Part shown: positions 35,421-45,789 of the stretch, piece after piece
Position numbering within the stretch: position 1 is the first letter of the stretch
Layout: each line of letters opens with the position of its first letter
NCBI GenBank assembly: GCA_013146195.2
Contig: CM028382.1
Coordinates: forward strand, 113,201,237-113,265,236
Source: Codonopsis lanceolata
Taxonomy: Eukaryota > Streptophyta > Magnoliopsida > Asterales > Campanulaceae
Direction of reading: 5' to 3'
DNA length: 64,000 bases
The notes under the pieces: generated by a model
What the model was told of the DNA's origin: nothing
Database searches by the model: none
What the model saw: the letters and a program-made list of their open reading frames with translations, nothing else
Program-made: the position numbers and the translations under genes

Positions 35421-36009
35421 TTATCTCCCGGCCATTCGGACACCCAAAGAACCCAATTCCTGAATTATACACCGAATGCCGTGATAAAGCGGCATCGATG
35501 ATTTATCCTCCACCGTTAAGTTCAGATTGGGCATAAACGCCGCTACATCGTGGGGCAAAACACCGTGACTCCGCAGTAGCGAGAAATGTCCCGATTGCCC
35601 TGAGGTGGTCAAGAATCGTAAACGCCTTACACCCGCCCCTCTGCATTAGTGAGGTTAAGTTGAGATCTGGGCCGCCGGGGCGCCTCGGGGACGATTATAT
35701 CTCACTAATCTAAATAACGGAAATGTTGTACGGCATCTCTAATACGGATTTGACGTAGACAAAGATTGGATTGGTATTGTCTTCGAGGGCAAAAGCACTT
35801 TTCCTCCCTTGAGATCAGTGATGTTGACGAAACCGGTGGTGCCGGGGGCTTCACCGGTGGCTTGGTACATGGTGGCGGTTGTGGTGGAGCCTCTGGTGAT
35901 TTGGTGGAGCTTTTTGGAGCCGAAGTAGTCGGCGAAGACGTGGAGGGAGAGGACGTTTTTTATGGCGAAGAGAGAGAGGCCCTTGGAGAGGAGGGTGGAG
36001 ATGCCGGAT
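35421..36009 (-). pseudogene. Captured fragment of a fasciclin-like arabinogalactan protein gene (FLA)
   Basis: Read on the minus strand from 36009 it gives SLFAIKNVLSLHVFADYFG, KKLHQI, EAPGTTGFVNITDLKGG, then in shifted frames MPYNISV, LNLTSLMQRGGCKAF and FMPNLNLTVEDKSSMPLYHG. These match, in order, the end of one FAS1 domain and the start of the next in plant FLA proteins: the LSLHVLLDYFG and GFVNITDL segments, the YNISV closing strand, the LNLTxxMxxxGCKxF opening of domain two and the L(Y/E)HG segment. FLA proteins are GPI-anchored cell-wall glycoproteins. Frameshifts near 35810 and 35600 and stops near 35715 make this fragment non-functional. It has no signal peptide or anchor. Confidence 0.8.
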
Positions 36010-37748
36010 TATTAATATTGGACATCATCTGTCATTTCTCTTTTATTCATAGGGGTAAAATTGGAAATTCACACAAATACCAATATTAATAATCCAGTCA
36101 AATAGGTTTTCTTAAACGGTGCACCCGGTCAACCAAATAATTATTTAATCATTTTTTAAACAACTATAATTTAAATTTTTCTAAAATATCAAATGGGTAA
36201 CAAATTTTACTTTAATTAGTTTTTAACTTCTTTAAGAAAATTTATAATTTAAAATTATAGTTTTAAACATAATATTAAATGTTACAAATAAATTTTAAAA
36301 CAAATATATTAATTTTTAATTTTTATTAAAATATTACATATTAAATAAATACTTTATACAAATTATACCAATATTATAATAGAGATAATTTGTTTTTCTT
36401 AATTTGTGTACGAAATCAAACATGATGATTATTTTAGGATTGGATGTGTATTAAATATTAAATACTCATTGAAACTTGCATCATATTTTGAGCCCTATTT
36501 TCTAAAAAAAATAAATTTATTTTTTAAAAATGAAATTGGTATATAAATAACTATTTATTTTAAATTTTAAGGCTTTATTTGGTGAAAATAAATTTTAGGG
36601 TTTTTTTCTGAAATTACAAAAATTGTACAAGGTTTATAAGAAATAAAATTGGCCACGTAGGATGCCACGTTGGCATCCTACTCACCTTCCCGTTAGAAGT
36701 TAACGTCTGAAATAGACGGAGGGTTTGAATTGAACTGAAAATAATAGTCTGGGGTTCAATATGCCTATAAACAATTGTCAGGGTTCAATTTGCAAAACCT
36801 AAAATAGGCCAGGGTTTTTTATGCAATTATCCCAAAATAAATAAAGAGTTGTTAATAATAACAGTAAATAAATTAGGATAATTGAAAGGCAGTTAATATA
36901 TTCGTAACGGGAGGTAAGTTGTAAATATGTGGGGAGTAAATACGTGAAGCCAAGTGACGCCGTCTCTTTACACGATCAGCCTTAACTTCCCTCTTGCTAA
37001 CGGAGAAATTATGTTTCTTCAAAGCTAATTAGTGAGAGGAGGGCAAGGGGCATGGCGCTGGATATTTAAGAGTGGGTATTCCTAGTTGGTTCCGGCACCA
37101 AACTAAAACTGAGCACGCACAGAGAGAATTTTTCTAATTTCTTGAAGTTAAGGAAACCGACGGTGCACCAGATCACCGGAAGGCGAGATAGTGAGTCTTT
37201 GGTTGAGGTAAGAGATTGTTTCTCTTGTTTCTAATCTTAGTCGTGTGATTCTTTGGCTTAAATAAGCAGGTTGGATCTCTGTTTAAAAGTTGGGACAATT
37301 TTTAGAGTAGATGACGGTGTGGTTATGTTGGGGGTTCCTTTGGGTTGGTGAATCGGTGAAGTGAATAATAGAAGGGTTGGGTTGCTGCCATTAACAAAAA
37401 AAGAAAAAGAAAGAGGATGTAGATAAGAAAGGGGGAGAGTCACAGGTAGATTATAAAGGAGAGGGAGTGTGCACGTGTTGTGTGTGTAGTGAGAAGAGAG
37501 TAAAGGGAAAAAAATAGGGAAAGAAGAAAAGAAAGGGAAATGAAACGAGGGTAGTCACTGTTAGCTTGATAGAAGGAAAAAAAAAGTATGGAGGCAATTG
37601 AATTAATAGTGGCAGGAGGAGGGGGTTGGCCGTTGTGTATGTTGTCAGTGGAAAGGGGTAGACTAGGTGGGGTTGTGGGAAATTTTGGGTGTTGTGCAAT
37701 TCATATTCTAGCAATGGGTAGGTTCAAGTTGGTTAACATCATTTTGTA

Positions 37749-37787
<39 letters not shown>

Positions 37788-38233
37788 TAAATAATAAAAC
37801 AAACTAATAGTCTAATGTAAAATGTAATATTTAACTTAAGTATGGGGGATACCTATTTAATTAAACTATTTACTTTGTATCTTAGATTTGAGCAAGCACG
37901 GTAAGCTGTAAATTTTTTGGGTACGACGTGATTGCACTGCATCAAGAGGTAAGAGATTATACTTCTTTAAGTTATTTGATCATCCTATTTTATTCGGTAG
38001 GTTTCCGTTATAATTTTATTGGCTTAACATTTTCCTTGTAAACACATGCTCGACATTCGCCAATATTTGCTTTGAACTCCGTCGAACCTATTTTGTTCAT
38101 ACTCCGAATTTTGAAATTTTTGTAACCCATGTTTGACTTCTTTGAAATATCAACTCGTTGGAAAATGGATTACATATTTTTTTGGATGTTTGACTTTATT
38201 TGGAACTCCCCTGTGATCACTAAGTAAAATAAA

Positions 38234-38385
38234 GGAAAATGTTATCCTTACCATCAATTCTGCAACTTTCCTTACAACTAAGCCTTGAATTGGGAAAAAA
38301 TGGTTTGAACAAAGACAACTTTACCCTTCTTCAAAGCTTAGTTGTAGAAAAAGTTGTAGAAGTAGTTGTAAGACTAGCAATGTTG
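38234..38385. mobile_element. 152-bp MITE in the 3' LTR of element B
   Basis: It is absent from the 5' LTR at the matching place (near 27950). It is flanked by a 9-bp duplication TAAAATAAA (38225-38233 and 38386-38394). Its ends are weakly inverted (ATTCTGCAAC and GTTGTAGAAG lie in opposed arms). A 9-bp duplication suggests a Mutator-type MITE. Confidence 0.8.
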
Positions 38386-39207
38386 TAAAATAAATTGTTG
38401 CGTGAAATATGTAACCCTAATGAAATGATGAAATTATTTAACACCACTGGAGACGTGGTGAGGCTATCCGAATACACATTTAGACCCATTGGGATAGTCA
38501 GCTAGGTTGAAATGACAGCTTATGTGATCATGGAATCTACGTGTGTCCCTTGTTTTCAACTGGTATGGGACGGTTGGCGGCAATTTGACATCCCGTATTT
38601 GTTTTGAGCCTGGTCTTTTACTTGAGATTCCAGATTAACGTATGTATTTGATTTTACTGTTGCTACATCTGGTTGATGCAATTATTTGGTTTTTATAAAT
38701 TATTTGACTTTTTGACAAAACCTGTTCCTTGTGGTCAACTCCTCCTTAGAAACCGAAGGGGTTGTACATGAACTTGCTGGGCATTGTTCGCTCACATTTT
38801 TCTACTTTTTTCCAGGTCATAAGTAAATTGGGATCCTTTGGGCTCGAGTGGGCCATGAGGAGGGTGACTCGTGCAGACATAAATTCCTGAGTTTTTTTAT
38901 GTTTTTTTATGGTTATTTTAATGGACTATCTTGTATTAGGATTAGTGGAGCCAATTACATTTTGAAATTTGTAATAGACATTTAATGTGTTTTTAGTTAG
39001 AGGAATTGTAATGTTTTATTTTAGATATTTTGTGGCGACGTTGTTAAATTGTAGGACCGCATTGTCGGTACCAAGTTTAGAGCGTTACAGAGCAAACACT
39101 AAATCTTTTCTAAATTTCATTAAAAAAACATTTTTATCACTGTTCTTTTCTATTTTCATACTTTAATTATGATCATATGGCACAAAGACTTTGAAGGGAA
39201 CTACATA

Positions 39208-39474
39208 CTCTCTTCTTATCAAAATTATTGTCTTATTTAATCTAACACACAAATTAATAAAAATTAATGCATAGTTTCCTTTAAAGATTGTATGCATGTG
39301 ATCTATAATGAAAATAAAGGAAAAGGAAGAATAAAATAATAAAAATAATATTATAAAAAGAAAACAACAAACAAAATAATTTTTGGAACGATCAAAAAAG
39401 GAGTATGGCCATAATTTTAGTTCTTTAATTTGTGTGTCTAGTAAAAAATGATGATAATTTCAAAATAAATGGAG
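39208..39474. mobile_element. Stowaway-type MITE
   Basis: The ends CTCTCTTCTTATCAAAATTA and AATTTCAAAATAAATGGAG are inverted repeats, flanked by TA on both sides (39206-39207 and 39475-39476). 267 bp, non-coding. Confidence 0.75.
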
Positions 39475-39598
39475 TAAACAGTAAACCCAACAAGATGACG
39501 CATGAGATGATAATTTTGAATTTAATGTTTATTAAGTGATTCTAGTATTACTTCTACAATAATGCTAGAACGTCTTTATTAAGTTCAAGATATTCTTA

Positions 39599-40012
39599 GA
39601 GCATTCATTGTTCTATTTCACCAACTTCTTATTTTTTGAGAATTGTGTTAAGTGGTTATTAGGAGCCATTAGGAGAGAGAAATATTATTTATTTCCTAAA
39701 TAAGAAGTTGGTATTGATAAATGGTCTAAATGGAGCTCTGAGGGGGAGAGGGGGGGGGGGGCGGCTGAGTGTGGTGGGGGGGAGGGGAGGGGGCTGACCA
39801 CTGCCCGACATTTTATTTTGTGTGTGGGGAGAGGGGTTTGTATTTAATATATGATATGGTGTTAAATTTAATATTTTTTGTATAAGAAGATGTGTAAGAA
39901 GATTATACAATGAAAATATATATTTTTAAGTGAATAAAAAGATAAAAATATATAGATGATAATGAGACTCAGTTAAAAAATTATATAAAAATATTATATA
40001 TCGAGGATGCTC
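39599..40012. mobile_element. Tourist-like MITE with a G-rich insert
   Basis: The ends GAGCATTC and GGATGCTC are inverted, with TTA on both sides (39596-39598 and 40013-40015), suggesting PIF/Harbinger. The inside has an inner foldback (ACCAACTTCTTATTT and AAATAAGAAGTTGGT near 39620 and 39698) and an extremely G-rich tract at 39742-39795. The short target makes this assignment moderate. Confidence 0.55.
39742..39795 (+). repeat. G-rich tract with quadruplex potential
   Basis: Contains runs of 5, 13, 8, 4 and 5 G residues on the + strand, separated by short spacers. Confidence 0.85.
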
Positions 40013-40304
40013 TTATGATTTACGAATCCGAATCTTTTACAAAATGTCAAGATATTCTTTTAGTTTTCGAATCAATATCTTTTCACTTTACATATTCTTG
40101 TACTATGTATTTGAAATGAGTGACGTATCACGTAGGCAGCCCCCTGAGATTTTTGAATTTAGATTTATTTAAGATCCGTAATAGCGTTTTATATAAGTTT
40201 TTTTGTTTTTTTTAATATTTTACTTTCTTTAGTGAAAAAATAAATAATTTTTTTTAATTGTGAGATAAGAAAGTATAGGTCTCATTGTTGACACTGCTAA
40301 ATTA

Positions 40305-40513
40305 CTCTATTTGTTCTAAAATTATTATCATGTTTTACGTTTTTTAGTCAAACTGATTGTTTTTCATATGAAAATTGATATATGTTTTGATATTATAAAT
40401 TATGTGATTTATGATTTTGAAAATAAAAACAAATGCAACTATATGTTAAATTTTCGTTTGAAAAACATTCGACTCGACTTAAAAACAACCTAATAAGTTA
40501 AGAAACGAGGGAA
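40305..40513. mobile_element. Stowaway-type MITE
   Basis: Ends CTCTATTTGTTCTAAAATTA and AAGTTAAGAAACGAGGGAA with TA on both sides (40303-40304 and 40514-40515). 209 bp. Confidence 0.75.
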
Positions 40514-41260
40514 TACTAATGAAATAGAAAACAAGTACAAAAAGTTTTTTTTTTCAATTAAAACTTTGATACTGACACGTATTTTGGGTGTAGATCATTA
40601 TTCTAAAAATCAACCTAGGCGCTTAGAAATTTGGCAAGTCGACCAAAAAATCACCCAGCCGTTCTAAATGTTCTAGGCGGCCAAATGCTGATTTACAAAA
40701 AAATCAATTATTTTTTAATTTTGGCTCAAAATAATGTCATTTTGGGTCTTTTTTAAAATAATAATAATAAATATCAATTTTGAATTATTAGTGTGCATTT
40801 GTAATTTATTAATAGACCTATAGAGTATTGAAGTATTGATTATTTTTGTAATATTTCGAACTTGGAAATGATATTAAATTGTTAGATTTACTTTTAAAAT
40901 TTAACTTTATATTATTAATCATTATTTTTAAATCATTAGGTGATATTTACTATTAACATATTTAAAGATTTAATACCTAAAAATAAGGTAAAAATAAAAA
41001 TAATATGAAAAATAAAATAATTATGTCTTTTTACTATGCTCCGGTTAATAGGCTGATGCTAATTGCTAACCCCCACTTAATAATTTTTAAAACAATAATT
41101 TTAGGAAAATGAATAAATTAGTAGGTGGCGAATAACTTAAAACCAACAGGCAACAGCGAATCAACTGTTTAGCTGATCTGTAACCCACAAAAATGAAGAA
41201 TCTATCCTCTCGAAAGAGTACACATGGACGGTGGACCCCTACCAGAAGTGGACATTCTTC
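40514..41260. other. AT-rich non-coding DNA
   Basis: No gene is seen up to the possible promoter at 41261. A short degenerate stretch with CCTAGGCG and CTAGGCGG motifs near 40610-40680 resembles a decayed dispersed repeat. Confidence 0.5.
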
Positions 41261-41268
41261 TTTAAATA
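41261..41268 (+). promoter_or_regulatory. TATA-like box before the 82-codon reading frame
   Basis: TTTAAATA lies 62 bases before the ATG at 41330. The spacing would give a leader of about 35 bases. Confidence 0.4.
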
Positions 41269-41329
41269 CCAACCTTACAGGTTCATTCAAGCTTCACAAA
41301 TCTTGGCCAGTAGCTAGATCGAACTAGTG

Positions 41330-41578
41330 ATGAAGCCTCAACACCTCTCCCTCTCCGGCGACAGCTCTTTGATCCACGAATCCAAGAGAACAGTCGGAGA
41401 AAAGTTCCGACAAGCTTACCGGAGTACTATGATGGCTGTGGCAGGTAATGGAAGTTCTTCGACGACGACGGTACGGGGAATTTCGCTGCCTAAAGAAAAT
41501 GAAAGACGAAACTCGAGATTGGGATTAGAAGACCCAATAAGAACTATGATGTTCTTAGGGTCATGGAGCCATACTTAG
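41330..41578 (+). CDS. Small hypothetical protein, 82 aa (only likely host gene)
   Basis: The ATG at 41330 opens a single-exon frame ending at 41578, preceded by a TATA-like box. The product is basic and hydrophilic, with a Ser/Thr-rich middle (GNGSSSTTTVRG) and an Arg-rich helix (LPKENERRNSRLGLEDP). A hydrophobic C-terminus, IRTMMFLGSWSHT, looks like the conserved short tail seen in small uncharacterised, often stress-responsive plant proteins; that resemblance is from memory and not firm. It has no signal peptide or membrane segment. GC content and codon use stand out from the AT-rich surroundings. It lies outside all recognised transposons. It could still be a truncated gene. Confidence 0.6.
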   Translation: MKPQHLSLSGDSSLIHESKRTVGEKFRQAYRSTMMAVAGNGSSSTTTVRGISLPKENERRNSRLGLEDPIRTMMFLGSWSHT

Positions 41579-42100
41579 ATTGATTCGATTGCTACCACCA
41601 ACTCCAAGTCATATTCAAAGTACGTCAAAGGGGCTTAAATCCAACTTTCAATGAAAAATATCCAAAAATTGTATTGAAAGTTGAAATACCAAATAATCTT
41701 TTCATTTGGTTCATCATCTTTGATCATTGTCGTCTGTGTCTGTGTCTGGTGAGTGGTGACTGTTGTTGATAAATAAATAAAAAATGGGCCCAGTAGGCCA
41801 CTATGTAAAGGCTAAGTTAGTTATCCAATTGGAATAAATAATTCAATTATTGTTGGCCCATCCATGATCCATTATTGTCTCCTTTTCGTTTAATATTTTA
41901 TTTTGTTTTTCTTTTTTGAATATATTTTTTTAAAAATTACAAGTCGGTATATTTTTTAAACATGTTTTTAAATGAATCCAACTATTTTTTAAACATATCT
42001 TTTAGATATATTTTTGGAATAAAAGTACATCACTGCTCTTTATATCTATATAAAATTTTATTAATAAGACTTTTTTGTGTTTTTGGAGCTATACTCCTTC
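41579..42100. other. Non-coding, 3' flank of the small gene
   Basis: No further reading frame of note; AT-rich after 41880. A 3' UTR for the small gene would lie in the first few hundred bases, but no clear polyadenylation signal stands out. Confidence 0.4.
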
Positions 42101-42734
42101 GGTCCGTCATCAACCCCCTTTCCCCTAATCTTATCTCATTCTCTTCCCTCCTCTCTCAATCTCGTCGTAGCTTCCATTCTCGACCGTGTTCGATTTTGAT
42201 TTCAATTTCCTTTTTCGATTCAGGTACTCACTTTCTTTACCTTTGTTTTGATTCTTGTTGATTTCTCTTTTTTGATCAATTAATTTGAAATTGATATAAT
42301 CTATTTCTCTTTACCGTAGATCAAATTATTTATTTTCGAGATTTTTAACTGCTTATTCAAGTTATTCGATTATGTAGCAACTAAGCTTGTTATGTTCTGC
42401 AATTTTTTGTATTCCTCGTAAAATATAGTTGATTTAGCACAATATTGTTTATTTGCTGCAATGAATTAGGGCAAAATTATGAAAGGTTAATTTTTGTACC
42501 ATATAATTACTATAAAATTATTTTTTGAAGAATAGTTTTGTTTTTTCAATAATAGAAGTTAGTTTTGGAAACCAAATTGCCCCCATGTTATAACTAGGCT
42601 TGCCCTTTGTGGCTTTGTTTAATATTATTGATAAGAGGAGACATCTCTTCAGTTATTGTACAAATTGAATTCCTACTAGTGATTCACATATGTATTGGTA
42701 AAATATTACTATTTTTATATATTGAGTATGGTTT

Positions 42735-43095
42735 TTAGGGTTAGGGGGGTTGTAAGTCAGGCATAGAAGACACAATGTATAGATAAGGTCTTGTGGTGTT
42801 TTAGTGCATATGTTTTTTTATAGGTAAGTATGACTCCTTGTTGGTATGAGGATTGGAACCAAGGACCTTAAGGTCCTTGCCTGAGTGCCCTTGCCATCTC
42901 TCCCACCCCTTGGGTTCAGTGCATATGTTAAGTCTTTGGACATGGAACATTTAAATTTTGATTCTCATGATTGTTTTTATTTGATGCAAGAGAGTTGGCA
43001 AGGGGTTGTTGTACATTAGGCATAGAAGACACAATGTATAGATAAGGTCTTTTGGTGTTTTTAGTGCATATGTTAAGTCTCTTGTTCATGTTACA
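42735..43095. repeat. Direct duplication with one copy occupied by a SINE
   Basis: GGCATAGAAGACACAATGTA, TAGATAAGGTCTTKTGGTGT and AGTGCATATGTTAAGTCT occur in both copies (42760-42935 around the SINE, and 43019-43081 uninterrupted). Confidence 0.85.
42815..42917 (-). mobile_element. tRNA-derived SINE, 103 bp
   Basis: On the minus strand the insert has an A-box-like GATGGCAAGGGC and a B-box GGTTCCAATCC about 40 bases later, as in a tRNA promoter, and ends in an A-run (T-run on the + strand at 42815). A perfect 12-bp duplication AGTGCATATGTT flanks it (42803-42814 and 42918-42929). The second copy of the surrounding duplication shows the empty site at about 43062-43073. SINEs are RNA polymerase III transcripts moved by LINE enzymes; the target length fits. 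Confidence 0.85.
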
Positions 43096-43417
43096 TGTAA
43101 TATGTCGTCCTTCGGTGGCTCTGTGTTTCAGCAAAATGGAGGACTTGGAGTTGATTGAGAAGAGTGTTGTTCTTTTTGGTTGCCTTTATTTGTCATGGAG
43201 GATCAGTAGATATGTATGGAGCTTCTTGGATGTTGCCTTTATCGTGTTTCTGAACTGGAAATTATTCTGTATTGAGTTGACATTGTTAAACATTTTTGTC
43301 CAGATTAAAACTGTGAAGTCTATGGTTGGTGTATCACTAGCTGTTGACAGTTCTTAATCACTCTCTATTTCTGAGTATATAAAGCGAAGTGGTAACTTAT
43401 GAACTTCTTCATATGTT

Positions 43418-43437
43418 GGTGTGTGTGTGTGTGTGTA
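43418..43437. repeat. (GT)n microsatellite
   Basis: Short GT dinucleotide run. Confidence 0.95.
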
Positions 43438-44082
43438 TGTCTATTGGTATGTGTGCATAAACTTTTGATTATGATCCAATGTAAAATACAACCAAAGAGA
43501 CTGTAGGGGCTGAAGAAACACCCTGTGGGGATTGGTCCGTTACAAGGTTGAGGTCTGCTGCTCATGGGACACTCAATGCTCCATGATTGAGTTTGGTAGT
43601 TGGACAAAAATGAGGTCATGATGAATAGGATAATTAAGACAAGAAGCCGAATTGTTGTTGACAGAACGAGGTTTTTAACCGAAAGCTGGAGCACAACAAC
43701 TAAGCCCATAGTACTACCTCATGCATGTCAGTTTGGTGTGAAACCAGTGATGATATTTCATAAGAAGTTTCAATTTCAGGTTTGGAATTTTGGATGCATG
43801 AATGTGTGCAAAGTGATATGCTAAGGCTTGAGAAGAAGCTCATAAGAATATAACAAATGTCTCTTGAAGTTCAAAGCTCCATTGCTGTTGGGGTCTTGAT
43901 ATTTGTGATTATTTTCAATTGTAAACAACAATTCATTTGTAACATATACAACTCTATAAATGTATATTTTAATTCTTTTTCAAAATAATCTCAATTTTTG
44001 CATGTTTTAAATCATTTTAAAGTTTATACACAGTTTGTATAGTTTCTTGCATGTCTCAAGACTCTCAACTCATCTTGAATAT

Positions 44083-45170
44083 AACAGTTCTGATGCCTAG
44101 AAAAATAGTTAACAGTTCTGATGTCTAACATTGACATCAGCATTTTTGGATTTTTTTTTTGTCTTGAAAAAACGTGTTAACAGTTCTGATGCTTAGCATT
44201 GACATCATCATTTTTGGATTTTGGTCTTGAAAAAAAAACTGTTAATATTTCTGATGCTAAGCATTGACATCATCACTTTTAGATTTTTTTCGGTCTTGAA
44301 AAAATTATGTTAACAGTTCTGATGCCTGGATTTGACATCAACATTTTTAGATTTTTTTTTTGTTTTGAAAAAACTGTCTAAACAGTTCTAATGTCTGGAT
44401 TTGATATCAGCATTTTTGAATTTTTTTGGTCTTGAAAAAACTATCTAAACAGTTCTGATGCCTGGATTTGACATCAACATTATTGGATTGTTTTGGTCTA
44501 AACAGTTCTGATGCCTGGATTTGGCATCAACATTTTTTGATTTTTTTTGTCTTGAAAAAACTGTCTAAACAGTTCTGATGTCTGGATTTAGCATTATCAC
44601 TATTGAATTTTTTTGGTCTAAATAGTTCTGATGCCTGAATTTGGCATCAACATTTTTGGATTTTTTTGTCTTGAAAAAACTGTGTAAATAGTTCTGATGT
44701 CTGGATTTGGCATCATCATTATTGGATTTTTTTTTGTCAAAACAGTTCTAATGCCTGGATTTGGCATCAACATTTTTGGATTTTTTTTTGTTTTAAAAAA
44801 CTGTTTAAATAGTTCTGATGCCTGGATTTGGCATCAACATTATTAGATTTTTTTTGTCTAAACAGTTCTGATGCATGGATTTGGAATCAACATTTTTGGA
44901 TTTTTTGTCTTGAAAAAACTGTCTAAACAGTTCGGATGCCTGACATCAGCATTATTGTTTTTTTTTGGTCTAAACAGTTTTGATGTCTGGATTTGACATC
45001 AGTATTTTTGGATTTTTTTTTCTTGAAAAAACTGTCTAAACAGTTCTGATGTCTGGATTTGACATCATCATTTTTTGAATTTTTTTTATCTTGAAAAAAC
45101 TGTTTAAACAGTTCTGATGCCTGAATTTGGCATCAGCATTATTAGATTTTTTTGGTCTTGACAGTCCGAA
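44083..45170. repeat. Satellite-like array, about 18 monomers with alternating long and short forms
   Basis: Monomers begin AACAGTTCTGATG and contain GATGCCTGGATTTGGCATC, whose GATGCC/GGCATC arms form a hairpin with a 7-base loop. The long form (about 65-69 bp) ends TTGAAAAAACTGTCTA; the short form (about 53 bp) lacks that tail. From about 44448 to 44970 long and short forms alternate, giving a dimer of about 119 bp. The outer monomers are all long. Similarity between monomers is about 80-90 percent by eye. No coding content. Confidence 0.95.
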
Positions 45171-45789
45171 TGAGATTTGTCTTCATTAATGACATTTTGG
45201 TCATTTAACAACCAATTTGTAATTATATGAAATATTCAAAAAATTGATAGACTTTGATAAAATCATGTTTTTAAAATTCTACCCACTAAAAATTTACCCT
45301 TTATTTTTCAATTTTGTAATTCACATATAAGCCCACGCTACACGCCAACAATATCAATCTTAAATAGGATGGAGTAAACTTTTTAGATTAAATTTCCATC
45401 TCAAGTAGATGCCCCTCACTAAATCTTTTTTCTATGCTCAGAGATAGCTTTTATTATGGACCCAAAAAGACTATTTATCTTTTGCTCTTTTTGTTTTCTT
45501 TATCAGCTACTTATAGAATTCGTGTTCTGTACAAATTCTTTTTGATAATAATATTATTATATTTTTTAAATGTGACATATATTTTTTCTTTTGGTAATAT
45601 TATTAGTATATTTTTTAATTTTTTAGACATTATAATTTAAATATTGAAATATAAAACTAACAATATTTTCTAACAAATGTGGAATATATATATATATATA
45701 TATTCTGATACATCCAAATTATTCATATACTGTAGGCTTTGTAATCTTTTTTATCCAAAGCTGTCAAACAAGGCAAATTCCATGAACTA
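45171..45789. other. AT-rich non-coding DNA
   Basis: No gene is seen. A TA run lies at 45685-45704. Confidence 0.6.

Larger units (their letters stand above)
34455..36833. mobile_element. Pack-MULE carrying a fasciclin-like gene fragment
   Basis: The 2379-bp insertion has inverted ends GGGATAATTGCATAAAAAAC and GTTTTTTATGCAATTATCCC, with similarity over about 630-650 bp on each side (34455 to about 35085, and about 36185-36833). A perfect 9-bp target duplication AAAATAAAT lies at 34446-34454 and 36834-36842. The 5' LTR shows the empty site. A 9-bp duplication with long TIRs is typical of Mutator-like elements. The GC-rich interior carries a host gene fragment and no transposase, so it is non-autonomous. 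Confidence 0.95.
26403..39089 (+). mobile_element. Element B: Tekay/Del-type Ty3/gypsy chromovirus, complete but defective
   Basis: Both LTRs, the primer site, gag, protease, RT, RNase H, integrase, a chromodomain-like tail and the polypurine tract are present in order. The flanks carry AAGCA (26398-26402) and GAGCA (39090-39094), a target duplication with one change. The 3' LTR is enlarged by a Pack-MULE and a small MITE. The internal region is about 5.6 kb. Multiple stops and frameshifts show it is inactive. Confidence 0.93.
34292..39089 (+). repeat. 3' LTR of element B, interrupted by two insertions
   Basis: LTR sequence occupies 34292-34454 and 36834-39089. It begins TGTAATATCC and ends GAGCGTTACA. 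Relative to the 5' LTR it has a 2379-bp Pack-MULE, a 152-bp MITE at 38234-38385 and an expanded AAT tract at about 37746-37790. Confidence 0.95.
42101..43930 (+). other. Possible transcribed locus without a convincing protein
   Basis: A CT-rich stretch at 42115-42220 looks like a plant 5' leader and ends in a plausible donor (TTCAG|GTACTC near 42224). A TTTCAG acceptor at about 43128 precedes a frame starting MEDLELIEKSVVLFG (ATG at 43135). Another frame at 43600-43822 reads MDKNEVMMNRIIKTRSRIVV. T-rich, AATAAA-poor DNA follows near 43900-43980. No family is recognised. This could be a decayed gene or non-coding transcript. A tandem duplication and a SINE lie in the presumed first intron. Confidence 0.3.

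Noticed and set aside
42845..42910. A tRNA gene on the minus strand
   Set aside because: A- and B-box-like motifs are present but the cloverleaf cannot be formed, and the flanking duplications and A-tail show it is a SINE.
43600..43824. 74-codon frame as a host gene
   Set aside because: No homology recognised and no clear exon context; kept only as part of a possible transcribed locus.
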